Shown here piece after piece: positions 10,671 through 24,330 of a stretch of 64,000 bases of DNA. The position numbers and the translations under genes are program-made. Positions within the stretch are counted from its first letter, which is position 1. The number at the start of each line of letters is the position of its first letter. The DNA is from Argyresthia goedartella (lineage: Eukaryota; Arthropoda; Insecta; Lepidoptera; Argyresthiidae): positions 43,672,208-43,736,207 of the forward strand of contig OX463806.1 of assembly GCA_949825045.1 (NCBI GenBank), given 5' to 3'. Below the pieces are notes generated by a model. That model saw only the letters and a program-made list of their open reading frames with translations, made no database searches and was not told the DNA's origin.

Positions 10671-10867
10671 AAAACTCTCCACAAGACGCGCAATCATGTT
10701 GGAGTTGTACATGCGCCTGCGATGGTCCGGCCAGATGCTACGCACGTGCATACACTTCTTGTCGTCCCAGTAAGGGAGGTAGAAGTAGTTATTCTCCTTG
10801 TTGCTAGATGATGGCTTTATGGCGCGAGTCTTGCTCTGCCAATAGCCGGTGTCGGCGTTGAAGGCTT
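10671..10867 (-). CDS. Ferlin-family gene, exon (FerB-like region end)
   Basis: The 197-bp exon lies between acceptor ATCTGCAG and donor GTAAGT. It encodes FNADTGYWQSKTRAIKPSSS, then YFYLPYWDDKKCMHVRSIWP and RRRMYNSNMIARLVE. The pattern 'YLPYW..KKC......WPD..RR.YNSN' is typical of the stretch just after the third/fourth C2 region in ferlins such as otoferlin and myoferlin. Ferlins are large, C-terminally anchored membrane proteins with serial C2 domains that act in calcium-dependent vesicle fusion. The exon completes the codon started at 12212 and ends in phase 0. Further exons to the left are expected but not identified. Confidence 0.85.
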
Positions 10868-10937
10868 CTGCAGATCATAATTCGATATGTTTTGTTGCTC
10901 TAATAAAGTAATTGCAAAAGAGCTCCGTGTTTGCTTC

Positions 10938-11650
10938 TTCTCAACTAGATTGCCCAACTGCATAAAGCTGAGCAGTGGGTAATACCGGCTGATCAACTAA
11001 ACCTTCTTCCCCCTGCTCAAGTAGATAGTTCAACTGCATAAAGTTGGGCAGTGGTTAATACCAATCGCTCAACTGGTAATTCTGATCAACTAAACCTTCT
11101 TCCCACTGCTCAACTAGAATCCTCCAAGTTTTGCTGCAATCGTAAGGGAATCAGATGGAGCCAAAGTATCCACGCCAAGTGTACACAGCCCGATGATGAC
11201 TTATAAAATGGATTATATACCCTACTGTACAACTGCTCTGCCACCCATCTGTGTGCCAACGTGAACCCTTTTGAATATTAAGAATTAACCTCCTGCAAAG
11301 TCTGTTGTCCTGGTACTATATAGGAGGTTATGTTGAACGGACGACGAGAGGGCCCACCAGCTAAAAATCCATAAAATATTTTATTAAAATGTTAGGTATA
11401 CCACGGGTATATGTTTAATTGCTGGACCACTTGGTTATTCCACGAGCGTACTTTTGCCCATGGTACATCTGGGTGTTCCACGGGCAATGAAGTAAATATA
11501 GTTGTGCGTTAGGAAAGAAGGGAACAGGATGACCAATTGTTCAGCTAACTTGAGCAAAAAATAGTTGAGCTTTAACATAAATGTTCGGTGATACAAACTA
11601 TGTCCTGCTCAACTGCTCAACTGGTTGAGCAATCAAGTTGAGCAGTGGGG
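10938..11650. mobile_element. Foldback-like element with CTCAACT inverted ends, in a ferlin intron
   Basis: The left end (CTCAACTAGATTGCCCAACTGC near 10941) resembles the reverse complement of 11,604-11,650 (CTCAACTTGATTGCTCAACC). The left part repeats itself in tandem with a period of about 80 bp (CATAAAG.TG.GCAGTGG.TAATACC near 10960 and 11037). ORFs are absent. Boundaries are approximate. Confidence 0.45.
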
Positions 11651-11658
11651 AAGAAGCG

Positions 11659-11920
11659 TCCGTGGTCTAGTTGGTTTCACGCTTACTTCTCTCGCAGGAG
11701 ACGCAGGGTCGAATCCCGGTGCTGATCTCGTACTAATGAGATTTGTAGGTAATTTATTTTAAGTACTTTATGCGGACGTTTTAACGGTGTCGGAGAACAT
11801 CACGAGGAATCTTCATTACTCCACAGCTGCGGAGATAGGCTAGCTACCTATCATGCAAAATGAAGTACCCGTGGACTAAAGGCAAGTCAGCAAAATTGTG
11901 CCTCTGCCCCCCCGTATGGG
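11659..11920 (+). mobile_element. tRNA-derived SINE
   Basis: The head reads GTGGTCTAGTTGGTTTCACGC (A-box-like) followed by GGTCGAATCCCGG (B-box-like). The body has the phrase GGAGAACATCACGAGGAATCTTCA, and GCGGAGATAGGCTAG recurs near 21,130. The intron location and degenerate arms argue against a functional tRNA. Confidence 0.65.
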
Positions 11921-12211
11921 AAAAGGAGTAACACTATGTCTAATGTAACACTATCTGTAATGTATTTTCCTTAGAAGTAGTAATAAGTCATAATATTGCT
12001 GTAAGCTTCTCGTGTAAAAATTAAATGTATCGCATTCTGTAGTGTGACACGATTTTTATGTAGGCTAGTTTGATTCGCTAACATAAGGCATAAGATCTCT
12101 CTTTTCTTTGACCAATATTTTCTATTTTAGGCAGTCATCGTGCATCTCGGCCTGCCCCTACACCAGTATCCGTCAGTTGAAATTAAGAAAGTTAGACTAC
12201 TTGTCACTTAC

Positions 12212-12483
12212 CCAGGTCCTCAGCCTCCAAGTCCAGGGGTCTCTTCACCGACTCATTGCCATCCAGATTGTTCCCAGCATTGCCAATACTCAGTTCGAAG
12301 TACAGATGCTTGTCCGCCAGCCTCTTCTCTATCATGTTGGCATCAAACACGCTGGCGAATAGGAAGAACTCCTCATTCTTGCCGAAGTTCGGCTCGTTGA
12401 TAGGTAAAGCTGGCTCGAGTTCTACGTCGGAAGCTGGACACTCCAAGCCGTCTGTTATCTCCGTGTGGATTGAGACTAGGAGC
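12212..12483 (-). CDS. Ferlin-family gene, exon
   Basis: A 272-bp exon between acceptor AAATCCACAG and donor GTAAGT. It encodes LLVSIHTEITDGLECP, an acidic linker, then K-N-E-E-F-F-L-F-A-S-V-F-D-A-N-M-I and a stretch ending F-E-L-S-I-G-N-A-G-N-N-L-D-G. The motif 'EEFFLFA..FDA.M......DK...FE.SIGNAGN..DG' is strongly diagnostic of ferlins (between the C2C/C2D region and FerB). One base completes an arginine codon started at 12850 and one base is left over at the end, matching the 10,867 exon. Confidence 0.92.
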
Positions 12484-12849
12484 CTGTGGATTTTTTTTAT
12501 GTAAGGTCTTTGACTATTTTTCGGTAACAGCTGATAAATGCAGTTGGAGAAGATTTTTTTGTTGAGAAAGTTGGATCAAGGTAATGTATTTAGAGAGAGA
12601 GAGCAAATAAAAAGAGAAATTACTATAAAGCGTCTTACGTTTGATGGAACTGGGATATTCAGAGCTGATTTTTAATCTCTAGTTGCGGAAAGTCATCATA
12701 ACCAGGCAAAGAAGAATACGAAGAAATGCAGTTATTGCTGTCGATTAGGAACTTCAGTAGAGTTGTTGTCGGGAGGTTTATTTAGCCATTACAACCAAGC
12801 AGACCTGATGAAGGTAAAGATGACAATGAGTTGATGGTGATGAAAATAC

Positions 12850-12973
12850 CTGGCGCGATACGACAATCCTTCTCCGATCCCAGTATTCAGGTTGGAATGC
12901 TGATCTAATACGCTGTAATCCCTGGAGGAGCCGTACATGTTGATGAATGCAGGCCCGAAAGTTGGCAAGAACC
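12850..12973 (-). CDS. Ferlin-family gene, exon
   Basis: A 124-bp exon from acceptor CTCCATAG to donor GTATTT. It encodes [20 protein letters not shown], then [22 protein letters not shown]. 'FLPTFGP...N.YGS.R.Y' followed by 'LN.G.GEG..YR.R' is a well-conserved ferlin block after a C2 domain. The first two bases complete the glycine begun at 15963, so the join to the upstream exon is in frame. The intron upstream contains a 39-bp minisatellite and several repeats. Confidence 0.92.
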
Positions 12974-13007
12974 CTATGGAGGCAAGTGGCATACTTTAAC
13001 CACTAGC

Positions 13008-13445
13008 TTTTAGGGTTCCGTTCCCGAAGGGTGCCAAATGGGACCCTATTACTAAGACTTCGCTGTCCGTCCGTCTGTCTGCCCGTCTGTCAAAAGGCTG
13101 TAACTCATGAACCGTGATAGTAAGACAGTTGAAATTTTCACAGACGATGTATTTATGTTGCCGCTATAACAGAATTAAATAAATATTTAAGGGAGTTCCC
13201 ATATAAAAAACGTAATTTTTTTGCTCGTTTTTGCTCGATGTTGATAACGGCAACAGGTAGACGCTTGAAATATTCACAGAATATTTATAACTATATATTC
13301 ACTTAAAAATAAATAATTAAATTAAATGAAAATATATATAAGGGGGACTCCCATAAAACAGACATAATTTGTTTTGCCGTTTTTATAGATAATGGTTCGG
13401 AACCCTTCGTGCGAGAGTCCGACTCGCACTTGACCGTTTTTTTAT
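13008..13445. mobile_element. Lepidopteran GGGTTCCGTA-type interspersed repeat
   Basis: It begins TTTAGGGTTCCGTTCCCGAAGGG and has CGCTGTCCGTCCGTCTGTCTGCC and TGAAATTTTCACAGA in the middle. It ends GGTTCGGAACCC...GAGTCCGACTCGCACTTGACC. The same ends occur near 41.4, 43.7, 44.3 and 62.5 kb. There is no coding capacity, so it is presumed to be a non-autonomous element. Confidence 0.75.
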
Positions 13446-13626
13446 TATTCAACTTTAACTCAACTTAAAATGACATAATTTTCATGGATAGAGCCAAACT
13501 TTTTCTTTTTTAGTAATCATAAATGTCCTTAAATTTAACTTAAAAATGGAGTGTGGCTGCCAGGGTTTTTAGTACTTTTCACGCATCATCCCAGACCAAC
13601 AATTTGAAATTATTCAGAAATGTCGT

Positions 13627-13938
13627 TTTTAGGGTTCTCTACTCGAAGGGTGCCAAACGGGACCCTTTTACTAAGCCTACGCTGTCCGTCCGTCCGTCTG
13701 CCCATGTGTCTACCGGATCAACCGAAATAGGTATAGAGCTGAAATTTTCACAGAGGGTGAATTTCTATTGCCGCTATAACAACATACATGGTTGTTTATC
13801 TATCTAAGTATAATATTTCTCTATATAAGTATATATATCGTTGTCTAGTACCCAAGATACAGGGAATCCTAGTTTGGGGTTAGATCAATGTGTGTAAAAG
13901 GTGTCCAAGGTATTATTATTATTATTATTATTATTATA
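13627..13938 (+). mobile_element. Partial GGGTTCCGTA repeat joined to a headless SINE
   Basis: Bases 13,627-13,770 copy the left half of the repeat above (TTTTTAGGGTTCTCTACTCGAAGGG ... AATTTTCACAGAGGG). At about 13,783 it passes into the 3' part of the SINE seen inverted at 15.5, 30.3 and 59.6 kb (CATGGTTGTTTATCTATCTAA) and ends in (ATT)n. Confidence 0.7.
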
Positions 13939-14404
13939 CATATAATGAAACATATCGGTTTTTAATAATAACAATAAGTACCCATACAAGAAATATTGGT
14001 ATAGCCATTTTCTTAGCCATTTTGTTGTAATTGTTTATCGGTGAAAAGATCTTTAATTGTAGGTATTCAGTTTTGTGTTTAGTTATTTTTCAATATAGGA
14101 TTAATAATTACTCATTCTAATTATAGTATATATATATTTTTTATTATATTTGATTTTATTTCTGTAATTAAGTTACTCAGTTTCTATCCACGTCCGGTTT
14201 CAACGAGCAAAGAGTTTCGTTAGTCTGAGTACATGGTTCAATACTTACATTTTTCATACACAAAACTCTTTTTCAATGTTTCGATGTACGGCCTTGAATT
14301 AAGTCTTACGTTTAGTTTAGCATTTAATATTTTATCATTAAAAATTAAAAATGGTACAGTCGTACTGTAAAAGACTGTCTTTTTACGTTATTCCCTGTAC
14401 AATC

Positions 14405-15512
14405 CGACCGACGTCCTACTCGCAATGGAACCCTTAGTGTGCGGGTCCAACGTCCTACTCGCAATGGAACCCTTAGTGTGCGGGTCCAACGTCCTACTCG
14501 CAATGGAACCCTTAGTGTGCGGGTACAACGTCCTACTCGCAATGGTACCCTTAGTGTGCGGGTCCAACGTCCTACTCGCAATGGAACCGTTAGTGTGCGG
14601 GTCCAACGTCCTACTCGCAATGGAACCGTTAGTGTGCGGGTACAACGTCCTACTCGCAATGGAACCCTTAGGGTGCGGCTCCAACGTCCTACTCGCAATG
14701 GAACCGTTAGTGTGCGGGTACAACGTCCTACTCGCAATGGAACCCTTAGGGTACGGCTCCAACGTCCTACTCGCAATGGAACCCTTAGTGTGCGGGTACA
14801 ACGTCCTACTCGCAATGGAACCCTTAGGATGCGGGTCCAACGTCCTACTCGCAATGGAACCCTTAGGGTGCGGGTCCAACGTCCTACTCGCAATGGAACC
14901 CTTAGTGTGCGGGTCCAACGTCCTACTCGCAATGGAACCCTTAGTGTGCGGGGCCAACGTCCTACTCGCAATGGAACCCTTAGGGTGCGGCTCCAACGTC
15001 CTACTCGCAATGGAACCCTTAGTGTGCGGGTCCAACGTCCTACTCGCAATGGAACCCTTAGTGTGCGGGTCCAACGTCCTACTCGCAATGGAACCCTTCG
15101 TGTGCGGGTACAACGTCCTACTCGCAATGGAACCCTTAGTGTGCGGGTCCAACGTCCTACTCGCAATGGAACCCTTAGTGTGCGGGTCCAACGTCCTACT
15201 CGCAATGGAACCCTTAGTGTGCGGGTACAACGTCCTACTCGCAATGGAACCCTTAGTGTGCGGGTCCAACGTCCTACTCGCAATGGAACCCTTAGTGTGC
15301 GGGTCCAACGTCCTACTCGCAATGGAACCCTTAGTGTGCGGGTCCAAAGTCCTACTCGCAATGGAACCCTTAGTGTGCGGGTACAACGTCCTACTCGCAA
15401 TGGAACCCTTAGTGTGCGGGTCCAACGTCCTACTCGCAATGGAACCCTTAGTGTGCGGGTCCAACGTCCTACTCGCAACGGAACCCTTAGTGTGCGGGTC
15501 CAACGTCCTACT
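14405..15512. repeat. 39-bp minisatellite, about 28 copies, in a ferlin intron
   Basis: The unit is AATGGAACCCTTAGTGTGCG followed by GGTCCAACGTCCTACTCGC (39 bp). Copies differ at a few recurring positions: CCC/CCG, TGTG/GGTG, GGTCC/GGTAC/GGCTCC. Because 39 is divisible by three, any frame free of stops in one unit stays open throughout, which produces four long overlapping frames of 363-377 codons. These are not evidence for a gene. The unit resembles the end of the GGGTTCCGTA repeat (GGAACCCTTCGTGCGAGAG, then TCCGACTCGCAC). Confidence 0.95.
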
Positions 15513-15534
15513 CTTTATTTTAATTCATAATCAT

Positions 15535-15765
15535 TAATAATAATAATAATACCTTGGACACTATTTCACACATTGAATTCCCTGTATCTTGGGTACTAGA
15601 CAACGATACACATACTTATATAGATAAATATTATACCTACTTAGATAGATAAACAACCATGACTATGGTACAAACATCCATTCTCATCAAACAAATATTT
15701 GCCCCTACCGGGACTCGAACCCGGGACCCTTGGATTCGTAGGCAGGGTCACTTAGGTCACATACA
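15535..15765 (-). mobile_element. tRNA-derived SINE with (ATT)n tail
   Basis: On the minus strand the head contains GGGTCCCGGGTTCGAGTCCCGG (B box). The body then reads TGTTTGATGAGAATGGATG, ATCTATATAAGTATGTGTATCG, TACCCAAGATACAGGG, GTCCAAGGTATTATTATT. It lies just right of the 39-bp minisatellite and inverted relative to the copy at 13.8 kb. Confidence 0.8.
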
Positions 15766-15962
15766 GGGTCAGGAAGAGACATTTTGTTTAAATGTGTTTG
15801 TACTTGATTGAAAGAACAGATTATAGCCAATAAATACTCTATAATGGTTGAAAATGAGACTTGGTTAATTATTTAGAGAGGGTGAAACGTCCGAAGGCAC
15901 CTACTGCTACTCAAGTAAAATGCTGTTCAACATAAATATGACATTAAGTTAAATTTCCTCAC

Positions 15963-16149
15963 CTCTTTCCCCATCATTGGAAATGCTCTTCAAATCAATG
16001 AAATGTGTGCCAATAACGTTTGGGTGCACGGGATCGTTGTCCCGAAGTTGAATCTTAATGCGCTGGCATAGAGGCGGGAACATCTCGGTGAAGACGATCT
16101 GCTCATTCCAAGATGGCGTGTAGCTGTTCTTCTTGACTGAAGTGTGACC
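15963..16149 (-). CDS. Ferlin-family gene, exon (C2 domain end)
   Basis: A 187-bp exon from acceptor TTATGGGCAG to donor GTGAGG. It encodes [20 protein letters not shown], then [19 protein letters not shown] and [17 protein letters not shown]. 'TSV.KN...P.WNEQ..F.EMFPP.C.RIK.Q.RD.D......GTHFIDL..ISNDG' is a signature of the ferlin C2C/C2D module, including the aspartates of the calcium-binding loop (RDND). It starts in phase 0, directly continuing the A-G-L-T end of the 20,722 exon. Confidence 0.95.
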
Positions 16150-16266
16150 CTGCCCATAAGGGATATCATAGTGTACTTGGGTTTAATATATTTGTAGTTT
16201 TATATGGCAAAATCTCTCTAGGCTGTATAATATAATATAATAGGCTGTTTTTAATCGGCTTATTTT

Positions 16267-16570
16267 TAAACGATCACCAAAACACACCTATTTTACTACC
16301 AATAAGTTCGAAACGACCGCCAGAATTAGTAAACGATCACCAAATTGTGTGTGGATAAATGATCGCCAAACATCTTTTTATGTTTCGTTAAGTTTATGTT
16401 TTAAGTATTTTTTGTTGTTCTTACATGTTCAACCTAACACGAAGGATAAAGGGGACTTCGCTTCGCTCACCCCCTTTACCCTTCACCTAAGCTACCGCAG
16501 TATTTTGCCCTGATATTTTCTGCAACTTTTGGTGATCATTTACCCGTTTTGGGTAGGAAAAAAAACTTTT
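16267..16570. mobile_element. Inverted-repeat element (AACGATCACCAAAA) with a nested short repeat
   Basis: TAAACGATCACCAAAA at 16,267 and again near 16,331 is matched by TTTTGGTGATCATTTA near 16,526. Between them lies a copy of the element containing CATGTTCAACCTAACACGAAGG and CTTCACCTAAGCTACCGCAG, seen also at 50.4, 60.9 and 63.5 kb. There is no coding sequence. Confidence 0.55.
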
Positions 16571-17424
16571 GGGGGTCATGTAAATTGTTCTCTCTTTAGA
16601 TACTATACAGTAGGTAGTACCTAACCTAACCTAACCACACACATGACACTTTTAAGTAAGGGACAGATGTAATAAGAAGCTTAGTCCTGTTATTACAAGA
16701 GTCGACGAGCGACGGATACCGTGTAGTTTCTATTGGGAGTCCCGGGAGATTAATATGGCCAATATTCACTCAGTAAACTACCTCTCCCAATTCCGCTGTC
16801 CGCGTCATGTTTTGAAATAATGAAGTTGCGTATAGTAATATTTATGTATTTATACTGTAGTTACAGCTACTGTTACAGCGGCTTCAAACTGTGAGTCCTC
16901 GTTGCAAGTAAGGTAAGTAAGGTCGGGGGAAACTCGGTCGCACAGACAAACACAGGCAAAGGCTGAAAATAGCTTATAAGTATAACTTTAGTATATGTAC
17001 CCTTTTAGTATTTTTTATGATAACTCTCCTTAACTGCTCTGAGATCTATCCTTTTTTACATCGATAGCTTATAATTATCAGACTCAGATAACCAGGGTCA
17101 TAACTCCATACCGACCATAAAGAAGTCACCTGTGGAATGTCACATAGTATCAAGACCTCAGTTAAGAACGACATCTGTCAGGTTAAAACCTCAATTGAAG
17201 AAGGACGAACTACGGCTCAACTAACATTTGTTACATCTGCAACGCACACTAAATCCTGAAAGTAAAGGTGTAACAGATACTTACATGGTGTAACAGAAAG
17301 GTATAGTCTTATTTTAAGAGTAAGATAGGGACATCATGCTAAAGGACTTCTACTTAGACCAATCGACCGACCGACCCTCGACCTAAAATGTAAGAGAGAC
17401 TACACACATATTACCTATATAGGC

Positions 17425-18030
17425 TGTCGTGTAACGATATGAACCTAACCAGAACCTAACCAGAACCTAACAGAAAACAACCAGGATAAAATTTAGTAGT
17501 GACAGTTTATTAGAGCTATTTACAGTGATGACTATAGAAAAATGATAAGAAGATGAGGATGGATGAAATGAGAACAGGATTTTATAAAAATACAGATTAG
17601 GTATAAAAAAGGAAGCGGAGGACACGGAGAGTAGGAGACCGATGAAGTGATGACCAGGATGCAGGTGTAGCCGAGAACGGGTAGGTGACGAGGAGACTCT
17701 CAAGCTGAACAGGGTTGAGGCTCGCAGGATCGCGTAGCAGTAACGGCTCGCAGGATCGCGTTGTAGTAACGGCTCGCAGGATCGCGTTGCAATAACGGCT
17801 CGCAGGATCGCGTTGTAGTAACGGCTCGCAGGATCGCGTTGTAGTAACGGCTCGCAGGATCGCGTTGTAGTAACGGCTCGCAGGATCGCGTTGTAGTAAC
17901 GGCTCGCAGGATCCCGGGGTAGTGCGACCCCGGGATAAGGCCTTTAGGTGATTCTTCTTGCTCAGAAGCTGACGTGAGACTCCAGAATTTCAGAAATGTT
18001 CCGCTCTTATACCCTTTTTGGAGAGTTCTA
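17425..18030 (-). mobile_element. Solo LTR with an internal 26-bp minisatellite
   Basis: The ends correspond to TGTCGTGT...TTCTA on the plus strand and match the element at 40,466-41,110 at roughly 85-90% by eye. Read on the minus strand it has GGGTATAAGAGCGG (promoter-like, TATAAAAG in the other copy) near its start and an AATAAACTG signal near its end. This is the layout expected of an LTR. The centre (about 17,706-17,915) holds about eight copies of GGCTCGCAGGATCGCGTTGT + AGTAAC. No internal retroelement genes are adjacent. Confidence 0.6.
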
Positions 18031-21240
<3,210 letters not shown>

Positions 21241-22940
21241 AGTTCATATTCATATTCTTTGTTGCACGGTAATTAAATGGCAACAACACAAAACAATTTA
21301 AGAGTTGCTGAGTTATAATTAGCTTAATTTTACTTAATTAACTTAACTTACAAAATTTCAGTATATATTGGTACGATCCAGTTGTGATTTTTCGAATAAC
21401 TATTTTGTTAGACCGACATTCACAAAAATATCTGGTTGTGATCTCAAAAAGCACGAGGAGGTTATTTTTCACATCAGACCATTAAGTATGATTAATAATT
21501 TTATTTGTAAGTTTTAAATATCTAAGTTGCCTTCACCTTTCCTTTCTACTAATTGTAAAAGAATAATCAACCAAGCGCTCCATTTAATCGGATTTACAAT
21601 ACCATAAGAGCTAATTGGCAATTAGTCGCTATTGGATGCCTGCCGCTAGTAAGTCTATTCATTGGTACTAATGGTAATGGTAAAGTACTTATACTACCTT
21701 AGATACCTATTAACGTAGGGAAACATGTTCGTAACTTGAGATACTTCTCTTTGAACAGAAGAGACTTCGTCTAAGTATATGACGTTGAATAGGAAATAAA
21801 AATTTTAGTTTTGACGCTGAAAATGAAATTATATTTTTCCTTATGATGTTTCAATAGGAAACTTGAAATTATTATTCGCTGAGCCAAATCAAATCAAAAT
21901 GTTCTTTATTCTGTTGGATAATTACATATCTCTTAGAGCACGCCATTAATTTAATACTATCGTGTAAGTTCCAAAGGCAGATTATTCTCGAAGAACACAC
22001 CAAAACTCTGAGGTAGCTCAAAGGAAATATAACTAAAATAACATATTGATTTACTTGATACTTTTGTTTATTTTTAAGATAGATAGAACAAGCAGTTTAT
22101 CCCCAAGAGTTACATCTTCTAGTTAATTTGACACTGAGTAATATCCCTTCAATCTTAATTTTCTTTTAATAAAAGTTTTGATTTATTTGTCGGTAAGTTT
22201 TGAATAGTATCGGGGACGTTATTGTAAAAGCAAAACGTCAAAAAATTGGCGAAAGAAGGAATTGAACATTTTGTGGGATCTACTGGAGTAACTGGACAGT
22301 TTATTATGCAACCAGGCATGCAACATTTATTCCTAGACATAATTTGAGACTTGTCTTTATTAATAAAAGTATTTACGCTGCACTGCACTGCACGGGTAGT
22401 CCTGTCTCAAAACTACCGCCGCCTTATCTACACCCCAACCAAAACTCCTGTTTTTAATCAAAACGCTGTACTGGAAGAACAAACTGCTCAACACCAAATA
22501 ATAAAATATAATGAAAAATTTAAAATCGCCAAACAAAACTTTCAAACTTTCTCCGTTTTTTCTCGTTGACTAATACATGAAACAAAGCAGGAACATAAAA
22601 CAGAATTACTACTAAATTATCCTAAACTTTTATTACCCAACGATATCTTGTTCAAAATATGGTTAGCTAAAACAAATAAATAATCATGAATAAACTGTGA
22701 TAAACTTCAGATTAGAGATCTATTAAATACAACATAAACATTAAAAAAACGTATGTAATATTTTCTACCCTAGAAAATAATAATTGTATAGTGGCAAGAC
22801 CACGTTGTGCCAATGACATGTTAGTCCTATGCCTAGCCGGTAGATAGCGCGACCGAACTTTTTTGACAACCATACTCTAAGATACCCCAGCATGGCTCGC
22901 GTCGAAGGGTTGATTTTGGCAGATATCAATGTCGTAGGTA
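21241..22940. other. No gene recognised
   Basis: AT-rich. A LINE-like tail (CAAATCAAAATGTTCTTTATTC) is near 21,890. Short frames around 22,155-22,570 have no recognisable motifs. Confidence 0.4.
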
Positions 22941-23343
22941 CTGTAAAGTTTGATATTTGTCTATGCGATAATATTGTATACGGGCCTCTTTAGAGTGGGT
23001 GTTCACTTTGACACTGTTACTTATTTTGTAGTTTTAAAAAGAAAGAGGCTTGGATGTGGAAAGTCAATGTGACACACTTCACCTTAGGCTTCGGCCAGCG
23101 ACTGAGCTAAATTATATAGTGAGGATTAGCGTAATGGCTATCGAGCCAGTTGTGAGGGCTGATGATGTGAGACACGTAGATCAACTCCTGGGAACCCTCG
23201 GTAAGGGGTTTCGGGTGGTTGCTTTTAGCGAACGGTGGGACTTGGTGGACTACTGGGAAGGAATCGGCTCATGACCGCGGACGCCGGGCATACGACGAGT
23301 CGCTGCCGGCGCTATTGATCGATGTGGTAGAGCCACATTTGCT

Positions 23344-23778
23344 TCAATACTGAGGGATTTGAGTCAAAATGGCGGCGGGGTCACGTGGTGGGGGTTTGGA
23401 AGTCTCGGGCAAAGCGCGCGGCTTGTACAACTCACGAACGTCTGAAATGGAGACTTTGATTATTTCCGGGGTGTACACAGGCTTGGTCGGCGCAGCCGGC
23501 AACACACCTTCCCCTATCTCATTAATGCCCAACAGTTTATACGCCGAGTTAGCGTTGCCGTCCAGATGTATGTAGTCACTGATGAGTGCGCACAAATCTT
23601 CGTTCACGGCCACCTTGAGGGTGTTCTCACTAATATCGTCTTTATCCAGAAACCAGGGAATGTTTATAATCTGCTTAGCATCGTCCAACATAACAGAGAG
23701 ATTCATCTTATTGGGATTCTCAGGCACCATCACATTCTTGAGTTTGTTCAAGATACCCTTAGCAGTCTTAATTCCTTC
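23344..23778 (-). CDS. Unidentified protein fragment carried by the foldback element
   Basis: The frame is open for about 144 codons and ends in a TAG-less ...TQIPQY-stop at 23,344. Its start, EGIKTAKGILNKLKNVMVPE, is continuous upstream only in the rightmost array copy (24,340-24,420), where LRDNEENSLLKAKKDVTEGI precedes it. The rest reads as an ordinary globular protein: MNLSVMLDDAKQIINIPWFL, DLCALISDYIHLDGNANSAY, and a proline-rich tail (PRALPETSKPPPRDP). I do not recognise the family; no transposase or retroviral motif is present. The composition suggests a captured piece of a host or transposon gene, later split by the array. Confidence 0.5.
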   Translation of the reverse strand, partial: EGIKTAKGILNKLKNVMVPENPNKMNLSVMLDDAKQIINIPWFLDKDDISENTLKVAVNEDLCALISDYIHLDGNANSAYKLLGINEIGEGVLPAAPTKPVYTPEIIKVSISDVRELYKPRALPETSKPPPRDPAAILTQIPQY

Positions 23779-24330
23779 TTATCTCGATATCTCAATAAGA
23801 TGAATCTCTCTGTTATATTGGATGATGCTAACAACATAACAGAGAGATTCATCTTATTGGGATTCTCAGGCACCATCACATTCTTGAGTTTGTTCAAGAT
23901 ACCCTTAGCAGTCTTAATTCCTTCTTATCTCGATATCTCAATAAGATGAATCTCTCTGTTATATTGGATGATGCTAACAACATAACAGAGAGATTCATCT
24001 TATTGGGATTCTCAGGCACCATAACATTCTTGAGTTTGTTCAAGATACCCTTAGCAGTCTTAATTCCTTCTTATCTCGATATCTCAATAAGATGAATCTC
24101 TCTGTTATATTGGATGATGCTAACAACATAACAGAGAGATTCATCTTATTGGGATTCTCAGGCACCATCACATTCTTGAGTTTGTTCAAGATACCCTTAG
24201 CAGTCTTAATTCCTTCTTATCTCGATATCTCAATAAGATGAATCTCTCTGTTATATTGGATGATGCTAACAACATAACAGAGAGATTCATCTTATTGAGA
24301 TTCTCAGGCACCATCACATTCTTGAGTTTG
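23701..24330. repeat. 146-bp palindromic tandem array (four full units plus a partial)
   Basis: ATTCATCTTATTG starts at 23,701, 23,847, 23,993, 24,139 and 24,285, an exact 146-bp period. Each unit contains ATAACAGAGAGATTCATCTT + ATTG and its perfect inverse (CAATAAGATGAATCTCTCTG + TTAT), so each can fold into a 24-bp stem. The sequence is derived from the coding fragment around N-K-M-N-L-S-V-M-L-D-D-A, present in both orientations. Confidence 0.92.

Noticed and set aside
14345..15537. Four overlapping reading frames of 363-377 codons with a 13-residue repeat
   Set aside because: They are produced by a 39-bp minisatellite whose period is a multiple of three. Frames on both strands are open for the same reason, and no start context, splice site or conserved domain supports any of them.
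17706..17915. CRISPR-like regular repeat
   Set aside because: The 26-bp units follow each other without unique spacers, inside an LTR-like element of a eukaryote.
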